Under the pieces are notes generated by a model that was not told where the DNA came from, did no database searches, and saw nothing but the letters and a program-made list of their open reading frames with translations. A DNA stretch of 39,773 nucleotides from assembly GCA_937926545.1 (NCBI GenBank), contig CALAZW010000013.1, forward strand, positions 1 through 39,773, read 5' to 3'. Every line of letters starts with the position of its first letter. Within the stretch, counting starts at the first letter, position 1. This document shows positions 15,878 through 24,603 of the stretch, in pieces. This DNA comes from an uncultured Helcococcus sp. Its GTDB lineage: Bacteria; Bacillota; Clostridia; Tissierellales; Peptoniphilaceae. The translations under genes were made by a program, and so were the position numbers.

Positions 15878-16348
15878 TTAATATCTATAATGAGCAAACG
15901 CTTTATTAGCTTCTGCCATCTTGTGCATTTCTTCTTTCTTCTTAACACTTGATCCTGTGTTATTAGCTGCATCCATTATTTCTTTAGCTAATCTTTCAGT
16001 CATAGTTTTTTCTCCTCTTTTTCTTGAGAATCCTACTAACCATCTTAAAGCTAAAGTTTGACGTCTTTCTGGTCTAACTTCCATAGGTACTTGGTAAGTC
16101 GCCCCACCTATTCTTCTACCTTTAACTTCCAATAGTGGCATGATGTTACTCATGGCTCTTTGGAAAACTTCTAAAGCGTCTTCACCTGTTGTTTGCTCGA
16201 TCATGTCGAATGCTCCGTAAACTATCTTTTGAGCAGTTCCTTTTTTTCCGTCAAGCATTATATTATTGATTAATTTTGAAATAACAACTTCACCATATTT
16301 TGGATCTGGCATTACTTCTTTCTTTGGAACACTACCTTTTCTTGGCAC
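15878..16348 (-). CDS. rpsG: 30S ribosomal protein S7
   Basis: A 156-residue primary binder of the 3' domain of 16S rRNA that shapes the head of the small subunit and the E site. The core VMPDPKYGEVVISKLINNIM, GGATYQVPMEVRPERR and the end FAHYRY are typical. The start is the GTG at 16348 (VPRKGSVPKK), which has AAGGAGG 8 nt upstream and gives exactly the usual 156 residues. The frame stays open for 17 more codons up to another GTG at 16399; that extension has no family counterpart and overlaps the ribosome site, so I reject it. Second gene of the str operon. The 124-nt gap between rpsL and this start is longer than other gaps in the operon. Confidence 0.97.
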   Translation of the reverse strand: MPRKGSVPKKEVMPDPKYGEVVISKLINNIMLDGKKGTAQKIVYGAFDMIEQTTGEDALEVFQRAMSNIMPLLEVKGRRIGGATYQVPMEVRPERRQTLALRWLVGFSRKRGEKTMTERLAKEIMDAANNTGSSVKKKEEMHKMAEANKAFAHYRY

Positions 16349-16472
16349 TTCTCTTCCCTCCTTACTAATAAGTATTTCATTGGTACTCGGGTTTTTCACT
16401 CCGATAAGTGCAACTGCTGATATATAAATCTAAACATATATGCACTCTGTTAGTTCTTAATTATTGTCGTTC

Positions 16473-16883
16473 TTATTTGGCTTTCTTTGCACCATATTTA
16501 GACCTAGCTTGTTTTCTATTTTCAACCCCAGCTGTATCTAATGAACCTCTAACTATATGATATCTTACCCCTGGTAAGTCCTTTACTCTTCCACCTCTTA
16601 TAAGTACAACACTGTGTTCTTGTAAGTTGTGTCCTATTCCAGGAATATAAGATAGAACTTCTGCTCCGTTAGTAAGTCTTACTCTGGCTACCTTTCTCAA
16701 AGCTGAGTTAGGTTTCTTAGGAGTAACTGTTCTTACTGATGTACAAACACCTCTTTTTTGAGGACAGTTTACTTTAGTATTCATTTTCTTTAATGTATTG
16801 TAGTTATATCCTAATGCAGGAGTTTTAGATTTTTTAACTTCTGACTTTCTACCTTTTTTTATTAGTTGGTTAACTGTAGGCAT
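16473..16883 (-). CDS. rpsL: 30S ribosomal protein S12
   Basis: A 136-residue decoding-centre protein. It has the longer Gram-positive form of the N-terminal part (GYNYNTLKKMNTKVNCPQKRG). The two streptomycin-resistance lysines are wild type: TPKKPNSALRKVA and RGGRVKDLPGVRYH, the latter including the Asp that is methylthiolated in many bacteria. It has a strong AAGGAGG ribosome site 6 nt upstream. It is first in the str operon and is transcribed from the consensus promoter at 16978-17006, which lies at the junction with rpoC. Confidence 0.98.
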   Translation of the reverse strand: MPTVNQLIKKGRKSEVKKSKTPALGYNYNTLKKMNTKVNCPQKRGVCTSVRTVTPKKPNSALRKVARVRLTNGAEVLSYIPGIGHNLQEHSVVLIRGGRVKDLPGVRYHIVRGSLDTAGVENRKQARSKYGAKKAK

Positions 16884-16943
16884 ATCGCACCTCCTTCTTG
16901 CTTAAATTTACATATCAACACCTTGTGTTAATCATGGTAAATC

Positions 16944-16962
16944 GGAAGGATAATATCCTTCC
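16944..16962 (-). promoter_or_regulatory. leader hairpin of the str operon
   Basis: GGAAGGATA and TATCCTTCC form a perfect palindrome about 10 nt after the expected transcript start and about 60 nt before rpsL. As RNA it folds to an 8-bp stem with a small loop. No T-run follows, so it is not a terminator. It could stabilise the leader or be a protein target. Function is unproven. Confidence 0.6.
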
Positions 16963-16977
16963 AACTTAACCTTTTTA

Positions 16978-17006
16978 ATTTTATCATCACTCTATGATAC
17001 TGTCAA
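16978..17006 (-). promoter_or_regulatory. promoter of rpsL-rpsG-fusA-tuf
   Basis: On the minus strand: TTGACA (17001-17006), 17-nt spacer ending TGA, then TAAAAT (16978-16983). The TG before the -10 makes it an extended type. It starts 16 nt after the rpoC stop codon. I see no terminator between rpoC and this promoter, so read-through from rpoC is possible. Confidence 0.88.
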
Positions 17007-17021
17007 CATTTAAAATGTAAT

Positions 17022-20000
17022 TTATGCTTCTACTTCTTCTTCTACTTTTTCTTCTCTACCTTCATAGTCAATTTCCACATGGGAATATTTTTTTATTCCA
17101 GTTCCTGCAGGAATCAATTTACCTATAATGATATTTTCTTTTAAGCCAATTAAGTCGTCTCTCTTACCCTTAATAGATGCATCTGTTAAGACTCTTGTTG
17201 TCTCTTGGAAAGATGCAGCTGATAGGAAGGAGTCTGAGGCAATACTTGCCTTGGTGATACCTAGTAGAACGTGTTCGTAATCTGCTTGGTCCTTCTTTTC
17301 TTCTCTGGCTTTTTCATTGGCGTCTTCAACCTGTCTCTTGTTGACCATGGTTCCAGTCAATAGATCAGTTTCGCCTGAGTCTACAATATTAACTTTTTGT
17401 AGCATTTGTTTTATTATTATTTCAATATGCTTGTCGTCGATATCTACCCCTTGTAGTCTATATACCTTTTGAACTTCCTTAATTATATAGTCTTGAACAC
17501 TTTGGGTTCCTTGTAATTCTAATAACTCATGAGGGTTAATAGAACCTTCTGTTATCTTGTCTCCAACTGAAATGAAGTCTCCATCACTTACTATAGGAGT
17601 TGAGTTATAAGGAATTGAATATCTTTCTTCCTTGTCCCCCTTGATAACCACATCAGTCTTTCCGTCATGCATATCTATTATTACTTCACCTTCGTTTTTA
17701 GAGATAATTGCTTGTCCCTTTGGTCTTCTGGCTTCAAACAACTCTTCAACCCTCGGTAAACCTTGTGTGATAGCTGTTCCCGCAACCCCACCTGAGTGGA
17801 AGGTTCTCATGGTAAGCTGTGTACCTGGTTCCCCGATTGATTGGGCTGCAATAATACCAACTGCTTCCCCAATATTTGCTGATTTACCTGTTGCCAAGTT
17901 TCTACCATAGCACTTAGAACATACTCCGTGTTTAGCCTTACATTCCAGAACAGATCTAACCTTAACCTCATCAGTAACCTTAACTTTTTTAGAACCATCA
18001 AAGGTTTCAATCACATGTTCTTTAGTTATTTCTTCTGCCATATGTTCATTAATAATTTCATTTTTATGAACAATAATTTCTCCAGTAACTGGATGTAGGA
18101 TATCTTCAAATGAAGTTCTTCCTATAATACGGCTCTTCAAGTCTTCTATGACTTCATTGCCTTCTTTAAAGTCTCTAACAACTATATAGCTATTAGTACC
18201 ACAGTCATCTTCTCTTACAATAACATCTTGGGATACGTCAACCAATCTTCTGGTTAAGTAACCTGAATCGGCTGTTCTCAAGGCTGTATCGGAAAGTCCC
18301 TTTCTGGAACCGTGGGTAGAGATAAAGAACTCTTGCACGGATAAACCTTCCCTAAAGTTGGCCTTTACCGGAACTTCTATGGTTCTACCTGTTGTAGATG
18401 CCATCAGTCCACGCATACCACCCAACTGTCTAATTTGCTTGATGGAACCTCTGGCTCCTGAGTTGGCCATGACTGCTATTGAGTTTGTTTCATCTAAATT
18501 TTTCAATAGGGCTGCTTCTACATCATCTGTAGCCTTAGTCCAAGTATTGATAACTTGATTATATCTTTCATTTTCTGTATAGAAACCTAAGTCAGTTTCT
18601 TCTTCTATTCTAAATACTTCTTCTTCTGCCTTTCTAAGAATTTCCTTCTTAGCATCTGGTACTGATACGTCTCCCATGGAAACTGTATATGAGGCAAAGG
18701 TTGAGTATTTGTAACCAGTATTTTTAATATAGTCAAGTAACCTAGCTGTTCTAATATTGCCATGTCTTATGAAACATCTTTCAATAATGTCTGACAATAC
18801 CTTCTTGTCTACTTGCTTGTCTACTTCAAGGGAATACTTGTCTATATTTCTGTCCACATAACCCAAATCTTGTGGGATTTCTGAGTTGAAGATAAATCTA
18901 CCTACTGACGAAGAAACCAATTGGCCCCTATCTTCTTCAGAAAGTTTAATTCTTATCTTAACCACTGAGTGTAGGTTTACTAATTTATTTTCATAAGCCT
19001 TGATCATTTCATCATAGTTTTCAAAAACTAGGTTGGTTTCCTCAGCTTCCGCATATGATGTTAAATAATAAGAACCTAAAACCATATCTTGGGTTGGTGT
19101 TGTAATTGGCTTACCATCCTTTGGAGCCAAGATGTTATTAGTACTCATCATAAGAAGTCTAGCTTCTGCTTGAGCTTCTGCTGATAACGGTAGATGGACC
19201 GCCATTTGGTCACCGTCAAAGTCGGCGTTGTAGGCAGTACATACTAGAGGGTGAAGCTTAATAGCCTTTCCTTCTACTAATACTGGTTCAAAGGCTTGGA
19301 TACCAAGTCTGTGTAGGGTCGGTGCCCTGTTTAGTAGTACTGGATGGTCCTTGATAACTTCTTCCAAGGCTCCCCAAACTACTGGTTTCTTTCTTTCAAT
19401 CAACTTCTTAGCTGATTTAATATTGTGAGCTTCTTCTGTTCTTACCAATCTTTCCATGATAAATGGCTTGAATAACTCTAGGGCCATTTCCTTTGGAAGA
19501 CCACATTGGTAGAATTTAAGTTCTGGTCCTACTACAATTACAGATCTTCCTGAGTAGTCAACCCTCTTACCAAGTAAGTTTTGTCTAAATCTACCAGTCT
19601 TACCCTTAAGCATGTCTGATAGGGACTTTAATGGTCTATTGGAAGCTCCTGTAACAGGCTTACCCCTTCTACCGTTGTCAATTAGAGCGTCTACAGATTC
19701 TTGTAGCATTCTCTTTTCGTTTCTAACGATGATTTCTGGAGCGCCTATATCTAATAGTCTCTTTAATCTGTTATTTCTATTTATTACCCTTCTATAAAGA
19801 TCGTTCAAGTCAGATGTGGCAAATCTACCACCTTCCAATTGAACCATAGGTCTTATATCTGGTGGTATAACTGGGATTACATCCAGGCACATCCACTCAG
19901 GTTTATTACCTGATTGAAGGAAGGATTCAACAACTTCCAGTCTTCTATAGATTCTTACTCTCTTTTGACCAGTTGCAGTTTTCAAGTCTTCTTCCAATTG

Positions 20001-20609
20001 TTTTAATTCCTTATCAAGGTCAACTTCATGTAAAAGTTTCTTGATGGCTTCAGCTCCCATTAAAGCTTCAAAATCTTCATCATACTCATCATAGTAGTGA
20101 TTAAATTCAGCTTCTGATAATAGTTGCTTTTTATATAGATCTGGTACATCGCCTGGATCTGTAACAACATAGTTGGCAAAGTAAAGTACTTTTTCCAAGG
20201 ATTTTGGACTCATATCAAGTAAAAGGCCCATTCTAGATGGAATTCCCTTGAAGTACCAAATATGAGATACAGGAGTGGCCAATTCAATATGGCCCATTCT
20301 CTCTCTACGAACTTTTGCCTTAGTTACTTCAACTCCACACTTTTCGCAGATAACACCCTTATATCTAATTCTCTTGTACTTACCACAGTTACATTCCCAG
20401 TCCTTAGTTGGACCAAAAATCTTTTCACAGAAAAGTCCTTCCTTTTCTGGTTTTAATGTTCTATAGTTAATTGTTTCTGGTTTCTTAACTTCTCCCTTTG
20501 ACCAGGATCTAATCATTTCTGGAGAAGCTAAACCAATTTGCATTGATTCAAAATTTGTTGTTCCTTTCAAGAAGCCTACCCCTTTCTCGTCGCGATTATT
20601 ATTACTCAT
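17022..20609 (-). CDS. rpoC: RNA polymerase subunit beta'
   Basis: A 1195-residue catalytic subunit. The N-terminal zinc site is CNCGKYKRIRYKG with CEKCG (about 73-93). The active-site magnesium loop NADFDGD is near residue 463. The bridge and trigger regions are within GARGSIKQIRQLGGMRGLM and MRTFHSGGVAG. The second zinc site is formed by CGTNSY, ECKAKHG and CSKCYG. The length fits the short Gram-positive form with no large lineage insert. The start overlaps the end of rpoB by 8 nt, which suggests coupled translation. The C-terminal tail is acidic (EGREEKVEEEVEA). Confidence 0.98.
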   Translation of the reverse strand: MSNNNRDEKGVGFLKGTTNFESMQIGLASPEMIRSWSKGEVKKPETINYRTLKPEKEGLFCEKIFGPTKDWECNCGKYKRIRYKGVICEKCGVEVTKAKVRRERMGHIELATPVSHIWYFKGIPSRMGLLLDMSPKSLEKVLYFANYVVTDPGDVPDLYKKQLLSEAEFNHYYDEYDEDFEALMGAEAIKKLLHEVDLDKELKQLEEDLKTATGQKRVRIYRRLEVVESFLQSGNKPEWMCLDVIPVIPPDIRPMVQLEGGRFATSDLNDLYRRVINRNNRLKRLLDIGAPEIIVRNEKRMLQESVDALIDNGRRGKPVTGASNRPLKSLSDMLKGKTGRFRQNLLGKRVDYSGRSVIVVGPELKFYQCGLPKEMALELFKPFIMERLVRTEEAHNIKSAKKLIERKKPVVWGALEEVIKDHPVLLNRAPTLHRLGIQAFEPVLVEGKAIKLHPLVCTAYNADFDGDQMAVHLPLSAEAQAEARLLMMSTNNILAPKDGKPITTPTQDMVLGSYYLTSYAEAEETNLVFENYDEMIKAYENKLVNLHSVVKIRIKLSEEDRGQLVSSSVGRFIFNSEIPQDLGYVDRNIDKYSLEVDKQVDKKVLSDIIERCFIRHGNIRTARLLDYIKNTGYKYSTFASYTVSMGDVSVPDAKKEILRKAEEEVFRIEEETDLGFYTENERYNQVINTWTKATDDVEAALLKNLDETNSIAVMANSGARGSIKQIRQLGGMRGLMASTTGRTIEVPVKANFREGLSVQEFFISTHGSRKGLSDTALRTADSGYLTRRLVDVSQDVIVREDDCGTNSYIVVRDFKEGNEVIEDLKSRIIGRTSFEDILHPVTGEIIVHKNEIINEHMAEEITKEHVIETFDGSKKVKVTDEVKVRSVLECKAKHGVCSKCYGRNLATGKSANIGEAVGIIAAQSIGEPGTQLTMRTFHSGGVAGTAITQGLPRVEELFEARRPKGQAIISKNEGEVIIDMHDGKTDVVIKGDKEERYSIPYNSTPIVSDGDFISVGDKITEGSINPHELLELQGTQSVQDYIIKEVQKVYRLQGVDIDDKHIEIIIKQMLQKVNIVDSGETDLLTGTMVNKRQVEDANEKAREEKKDQADYEHVLLGITKASIASDSFLSAASFQETTRVLTDASIKGKRDDLIGLKENIIIGKLIPAGTGIKKYSHVEIDYEGREEKVEEEVEA

Positions 20610-23600
20610 CTAAGTCTACTATTGAAAAACCATCTGCGCTTTCTTCTTCATCTTCCACCTTGTCTTCTTGCTCTCTTTCAGGTTTCTTTATAAAGGTTTT
20701 TTCAGAATAGTTTTTTTCCTTAACAGCCATTCTTTCTATTTGAGAATAATCGTCATTTTCATCTGGATCTTCTACAAAAATTACTTCATTATCATTTTCG
20801 TCTAATAACTTAACGTCTAATGCTAAGGCTTGTAATTCTTTAGTCAATACCTTGAATGATTCTGGTACACCTGGTTCAGGAATATTTTCACCCTTAACTA
20901 TGGCTTCATATGTCTTAACCCTTCCAGATATATCATCTGATTTAACAGTTAACATTTCTTGTAGTGTATGAGCAGCACCGTATGCTTCCAATGCCCAAAC
21001 TTCCATTTCCCCAAATCTTTGTCCACCGAACTGTGCCTTTCCTCCTAGTGGTTGTTGAGTTACTAGTGAGTAAGGTCCTGTTGATCTGGCGTGAATCTTT
21101 TCGTCTACCAAGTGGTGAAGTTTTAACATATACATGTAACCAACTGTAACATCATTGGCAAAGAATTCACCTGTTCTACCGTCTCTTAGAGGTATTTTAC
21201 CTGACTTATGATAGCCAGCTGCTTCTAAAGCATCCTCTATATCCTTGTCTGAGGCACCGTCAAATACTGGTGTAGCTACCTTCCAGCCTAACTTCTTAGC
21301 AGCTAGACCCAAGTGAACTTCAAGTACTTGGCCCAGGTTCATACGAGATGGAACCCCTAATGGGTTTAATACTATTTGGACTGGATCTCCATTTGGTAGG
21401 AAAGGCATGTCTTCTATAGGTAGAATACGGGATACAACCCCCTTATTACCGTGACGTCCACACATCTTATCCCCAACGGAAATCTTTCTCTTAGTTGCAA
21501 CATAAACTCTTATTACCTTGTTAAGTCCTGGTTGTAGTTCATCTCCGCTATCTCTTGAATAAGTCTTTACATCTACTACAACACCGGCTTCACCGTGAGG
21601 AACTCTTAGAGAGGTATCTCTAACTTCCCTTGCTTTTTCACCAAAGATGGCTCTTAAAAGTCTTTCTTCTGGAGATAGTTCAGTTTCTCCCTTTGGAGTT
21701 ACCTTACCTACTAATATATCTCCTGCTTGAACTTCTGCCCCAATTCTTATGATTCCATTTTCATCTAGATCTTTTCTCATATCTTCACCGATGTTTGGAA
21801 TATCTCTTGTTATATCTTCAGGTCCTAGCTTGGTTTCCCTAGCTTCGCAATTGTGCTCTTCTATATGAACTGAAGTTAAAACGTCATCTATAACTAATTT
21901 TTCGTTTAATAACATGGCGTCTTCGTAGTTGTAACCTTCCCATGTCATAAAAGCGATCAATATATTCTTACCTAGGGAGATTTCTCCATTATCAGTTGAT
22001 GGACCATCGGCAATTACATCGCCTGCCTTAACCTTTTCCCCTACTCTTACTATAGGTCTTTGGTTGAAGGTTGTTCCTTGGTTGGCCCTCTTAAATTTAA
22101 GAACCTCATATTCATCAATGGAACCATCATCTGTTTTTATCTTAATTCTAGTATCACCTACATAGTCAATAACTCCGCCATTTTTAGCAACTATTACTAC
22201 GCCTGAGTCCTTGGCTGCCCTGTATTCGATACCTGTTCCTATAATTGGCGATTCAGCCTTTAATAGAGGAACTGCTTGACGCTGCATGTTGGCACCCATT
22301 AGGGCCCTGGTTGCGTCGTCGTTTTCCAAGAATGGAATCATGGCAGCTCCCACAGAAACTATCTGTTGTGGAGAAACGTCCATGTATTCTATTTCTTCTT
22401 TTGGATAAACATCGTTTACCGCATTTATCCCCCTACCTGAAACCCTTTCATTGATAAACACATTGTTTTCATCTAAAGGTTCGTTGGCTTGGGCCTTGAT
22501 ATACTTATCTTCTTCATCTGCTGTCAAGTAAACTATTTCTTCTGTTACCCTACCAGTTCCCTTTTCAACCTTCCTATAAGGAGTCTCAATAAAGCCATAG
22601 CCATTGATCCTTCCATAGGTAGTAAGGGATGTTATCAAACCGATGTTTGGTCCTTCTGGTGTTTCTATAGGACAAACTCTACCATAGTGGGAGTTGTGAA
22701 CGTCCCTTACTTCGTAACCGGCCCTATCTCTAGATAAACCACCCGGTCCCAAGGCTGATAGTCTTCTCTTGTGAGTCAACTCTGACATCGGGTTGGTTTG
22801 GTCCATAAATTGAGATAACTGGGAGGAACCAAAGAATTCTTTTATGGCCGCTGTAACTGGCCTAATGTTTAATAAACTTTGAGGAGTAAGCATTTCTTGG
22901 TCTCCAGTTGTCATTCTTTCCCTAACAACTCTTTCCATTCTGGATAAACCTATTCTAAATTGGTTTTGTAATAGTTCTCCAACTGCTCTTACCCTTCTAT
23001 TACCCAAGTGGTCTATATCATCAATTTCCCCAACCCATTCATATAGGTTTAATTGGTAACTGAAGGTAGCCATTATATCTTCTACCGTGATATTCTTAGG
23101 TGAAAGGATGTCCTTATGTTTCTTTATTTCTCTTACTTTTTGTTTTTCATTCATTTCATCTGTAAATGAATCAATAATCCTTCTCATTTCTGGATAGAAT
23201 ACTTTTTCTGAAAGTCCTAGACCGGATAAATCCAAGTCTGCTATTTCATAAAAGGCATCTAAATCTACAAAGTGATTACCCATAACTCTAACTGGAGTTA
23301 CTTCACCTACAGCTTCTGCAGTAAGAACCACATCTACTGTGTTTATTCCTGCATTTTCTATTTCAATAGCCTTGTCTAAGGTTATAAAGTCACCCTTGTC
23401 AACTATGATTTCACCGTCTTCACTGATTACGTCTCTAGCTGCATATTTTTCTGTGATTCTATCTCTTAGGGCCAACTTTTTATTGAATTTATATCTTCCT
23501 GCCTTAGCCAAATCATATCTTCTTGAATCGAAGAATAGATTGTAAATTAAAGGTTCAGCTGACTCTATTGAAGCAGGGTCTCCTGGCTTTAATTTTTTAT

Positions 23601-24318
23601 AAATTTCAAGCAAGGCTTCTTCTTGAGTTTTTGATACTTCCTTTTCCAAGGTCTTTCTCAAGGTTTCTGTTTCACCAAAGGCTTCTAGAATTTCTTCATC
23701 ACTTTGGTACATCAAGGCCCTTACCAAGGTGGTAGCTGGTAATTTTCTGGTCCTATCTATTCTTACAGTCATAGCTCCTGCTGCATCTGTATCATATTCC
23801 AACCAAGCTCCCCTATTAGGTATAGCTGTTGATGATACTAGTCTCTTACCTGCTTTATCGAAATCTTCACTATAATATACTCCAGGGGACCTTACCAATT
23901 GACTGACAACGACTCTTTCAGCACCATTAATAATAAAAGTACCTGAATCTGTCATTAGAGGAAAATCACCCATAAATACTTCTTGTTCTTTAATTTCCTT
24001 TGGATTTCCATCTTCCAGTATTATCAGCCTTACTTTTACCTTTAGTGACTTAGCATAGTTAGCATCTCTATCCTTTGCTTCCTGTGCAGTATATTTAAGT
24101 TTTTCATCAAAATAATAGTCTTCGAATTGCAACAATATGTTCCCTGAATGATCCACAATCGGAGAAATATCTTCAAAGACCTCTTTTAAACCTTCTTCTA
24201 TAAACCATTTATAACTTCCTGTTTGGATTTCCAGTAAATTTGGTAACGGAAGTGCTTCTGGGATTCTTGAAAAACTTTGTCTTTCTGTCTTACCATACAT
24301 AACAGTATGATTGTTCAT
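20602..24318 (-). CDS. rpoB: RNA polymerase subunit beta
   Basis: A subunit of about 1238 residues. The rifampicin region GSSQLSQFMDQTNPMSELTH with the following KRRLSALGPGG is wild type at the main resistance positions (Asp, His and Ser). The conserved GRVCPIETPEGPNIGLI and KMCGRHGNKGV are present. The start is the ATG at 24318 with AGGGGTGG 7 nt upstream; another ATG six codons upstream lies inside that ribosome site and is less likely. The C-terminus is acidic and lineage-specific. In most Firmicutes rplK-rplA-rplJ-rplL precedes rpoB; here the upstream gene is uvrA, so rpoBC has its own promoters. Confidence 0.98.
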   Translation of the reverse strand: MNNHTVMYGKTERQSFSRIPEALPLPNLLEIQTGSYKWFIEEGLKEVFEDISPIVDHSGNILLQFEDYYFDEKLKYTAQEAKDRDANYAKSLKVKVRLIILEDGNPKEIKEQEVFMGDFPLMTDSGTFIINGAERVVVSQLVRSPGVYYSEDFDKAGKRLVSSTAIPNRGAWLEYDTDAAGAMTVRIDRTRKLPATTLVRALMYQSDEEILEAFGETETLRKTLEKEVSKTQEEALLEIYKKLKPGDPASIESAEPLIYNLFFDSRRYDLAKAGRYKFNKKLALRDRITEKYAARDVISEDGEIIVDKGDFITLDKAIEIENAGINTVDVVLTAEAVGEVTPVRVMGNHFVDLDAFYEIADLDLSGLGLSEKVFYPEMRRIIDSFTDEMNEKQKVREIKKHKDILSPKNITVEDIMATFSYQLNLYEWVGEIDDIDHLGNRRVRAVGELLQNQFRIGLSRMERVVRERMTTGDQEMLTPQSLLNIRPVTAAIKEFFGSSQLSQFMDQTNPMSELTHKRRLSALGPGGLSRDRAGYEVRDVHNSHYGRVCPIETPEGPNIGLITSLTTYGRINGYGFIETPYRKVEKGTGRVTEEIVYLTADEEDKYIKAQANEPLDENNVFINERVSGRGINAVNDVYPKEEIEYMDVSPQQIVSVGAAMIPFLENDDATRALMGANMQRQAVPLLKAESPIIGTGIEYRAAKDSGVVIVAKNGGVIDYVGDTRIKIKTDDGSIDEYEVLKFKRANQGTTFNQRPIVRVGEKVKAGDVIADGPSTDNGEISLGKNILIAFMTWEGYNYEDAMLLNEKLVIDDVLTSVHIEEHNCEARETKLGPEDITRDIPNIGEDMRKDLDENGIIRIGAEVQAGDILVGKVTPKGETELSPEERLLRAIFGEKAREVRDTSLRVPHGEAGVVVDVKTYSRDSGDELQPGLNKVIRVYVATKRKISVGDKMCGRHGNKGVVSRILPIEDMPFLPNGDPVQIVLNPLGVPSRMNLGQVLEVHLGLAAKKLGWKVATPVFDGASDKDIEDALEAAGYHKSGKIPLRDGRTGEFFANDVTVGYMYMLKLHHLVDEKIHARSTGPYSLVTQQPLGGKAQFGGQRFGEMEVWALEAYGAAHTLQEMLTVKSDDISGRVKTYEAIVKGENIPEPGVPESFKVLTKELQALALDVKLLDENDNEVIFVEDPDENDDYSQIERMAVKEKNYSEKTFIKKPEREQEDKVEDEEESADGFSIVDLDE

Positions 24319-24420
24319 AATACATCCACCCCTCATTTCGTATATTAGTGACTAATTTAGTTTCATTTTTTATCCTTGATAATATGTATAAGCACAATTA
24401 TCCATTATAATCTTATATCT

Positions 24421-24439
24421 TTAAGATATGATATCTTAA
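24421..24439. promoter_or_regulatory. 19-nt palindrome over the rpoB promoter -10
   Basis: TTAAGATAT-G-ATATCTTAA is a perfect palindrome with 9-nt arms. It covers the -10 (24433-24438) and the expected start site of the promoter at 24433-24461. A second, overlapping palindrome, ATATCTT-T-AAGATAT, lies at 24415-24429. Such a place suits an operator; the binding factor is unknown. Confidence 0.5.
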
Positions 24440-24461
24440 CATATATTTTTCCATCTTTCAA
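24433..24461 (-). promoter_or_regulatory. rpoBC promoter, proximal
   Basis: TTGAAA (24456-24461), 17-nt spacer ending TGT, then TAAGAT (24433-24438). The TG before the -10 makes an extended form. The leader to rpoB is about 108 nt. Confidence 0.7.
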
Positions 24462-24473
24462 TAGCATTTACAC

Positions 24474-24502
24474 ATTATATGCCTAATTGCAAGTTTTTTC
24501 CA
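24474..24502 (-). promoter_or_regulatory. rpoBC promoter, distal candidate
   Basis: TGGAAA (24497-24502), 17-nt spacer, TATAAT (24474-24479). The -35 is weak and the -10 is consensus. About 40 nt upstream of the proximal promoter. Confidence 0.5.
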
Positions 24503-24574
24503 TTATTGGTGTCATTTAAGCCTCAAAACTATTAAGTTTTTTAAATATTTGTAATGAAATTGTTTTCATGACCT

Positions 24575-24603
24575 AAAAAAAGAATAAAACCGAAGTTTTA
24601 TTC
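24575..24603 (-). terminator. uvrBA terminator, stop codon in the stem
   Basis: GAATAAAAC and GTTTTATTC form a 9-bp stem with a TTCG tetraloop, followed by T7 (24575-24581). The uvrA stop codon TAA lies inside the 5' arm, so the hairpin begins in the coding sequence. Confidence 0.93.

Noticed and set aside
16349..16399. 17-codon upstream extension of rpsG
   Set aside because: The GTG at 16348 gives the normal 156 residues and has AAGGAGG 8 nt upstream, which sits inside the extension.
24337..24574. Riboswitch or T-box upstream of rpoB
   Set aside because: I see no T-box motif, no specifier or antiterminator pair, and no terminator in the leader; only promoters and palindromes are supported.
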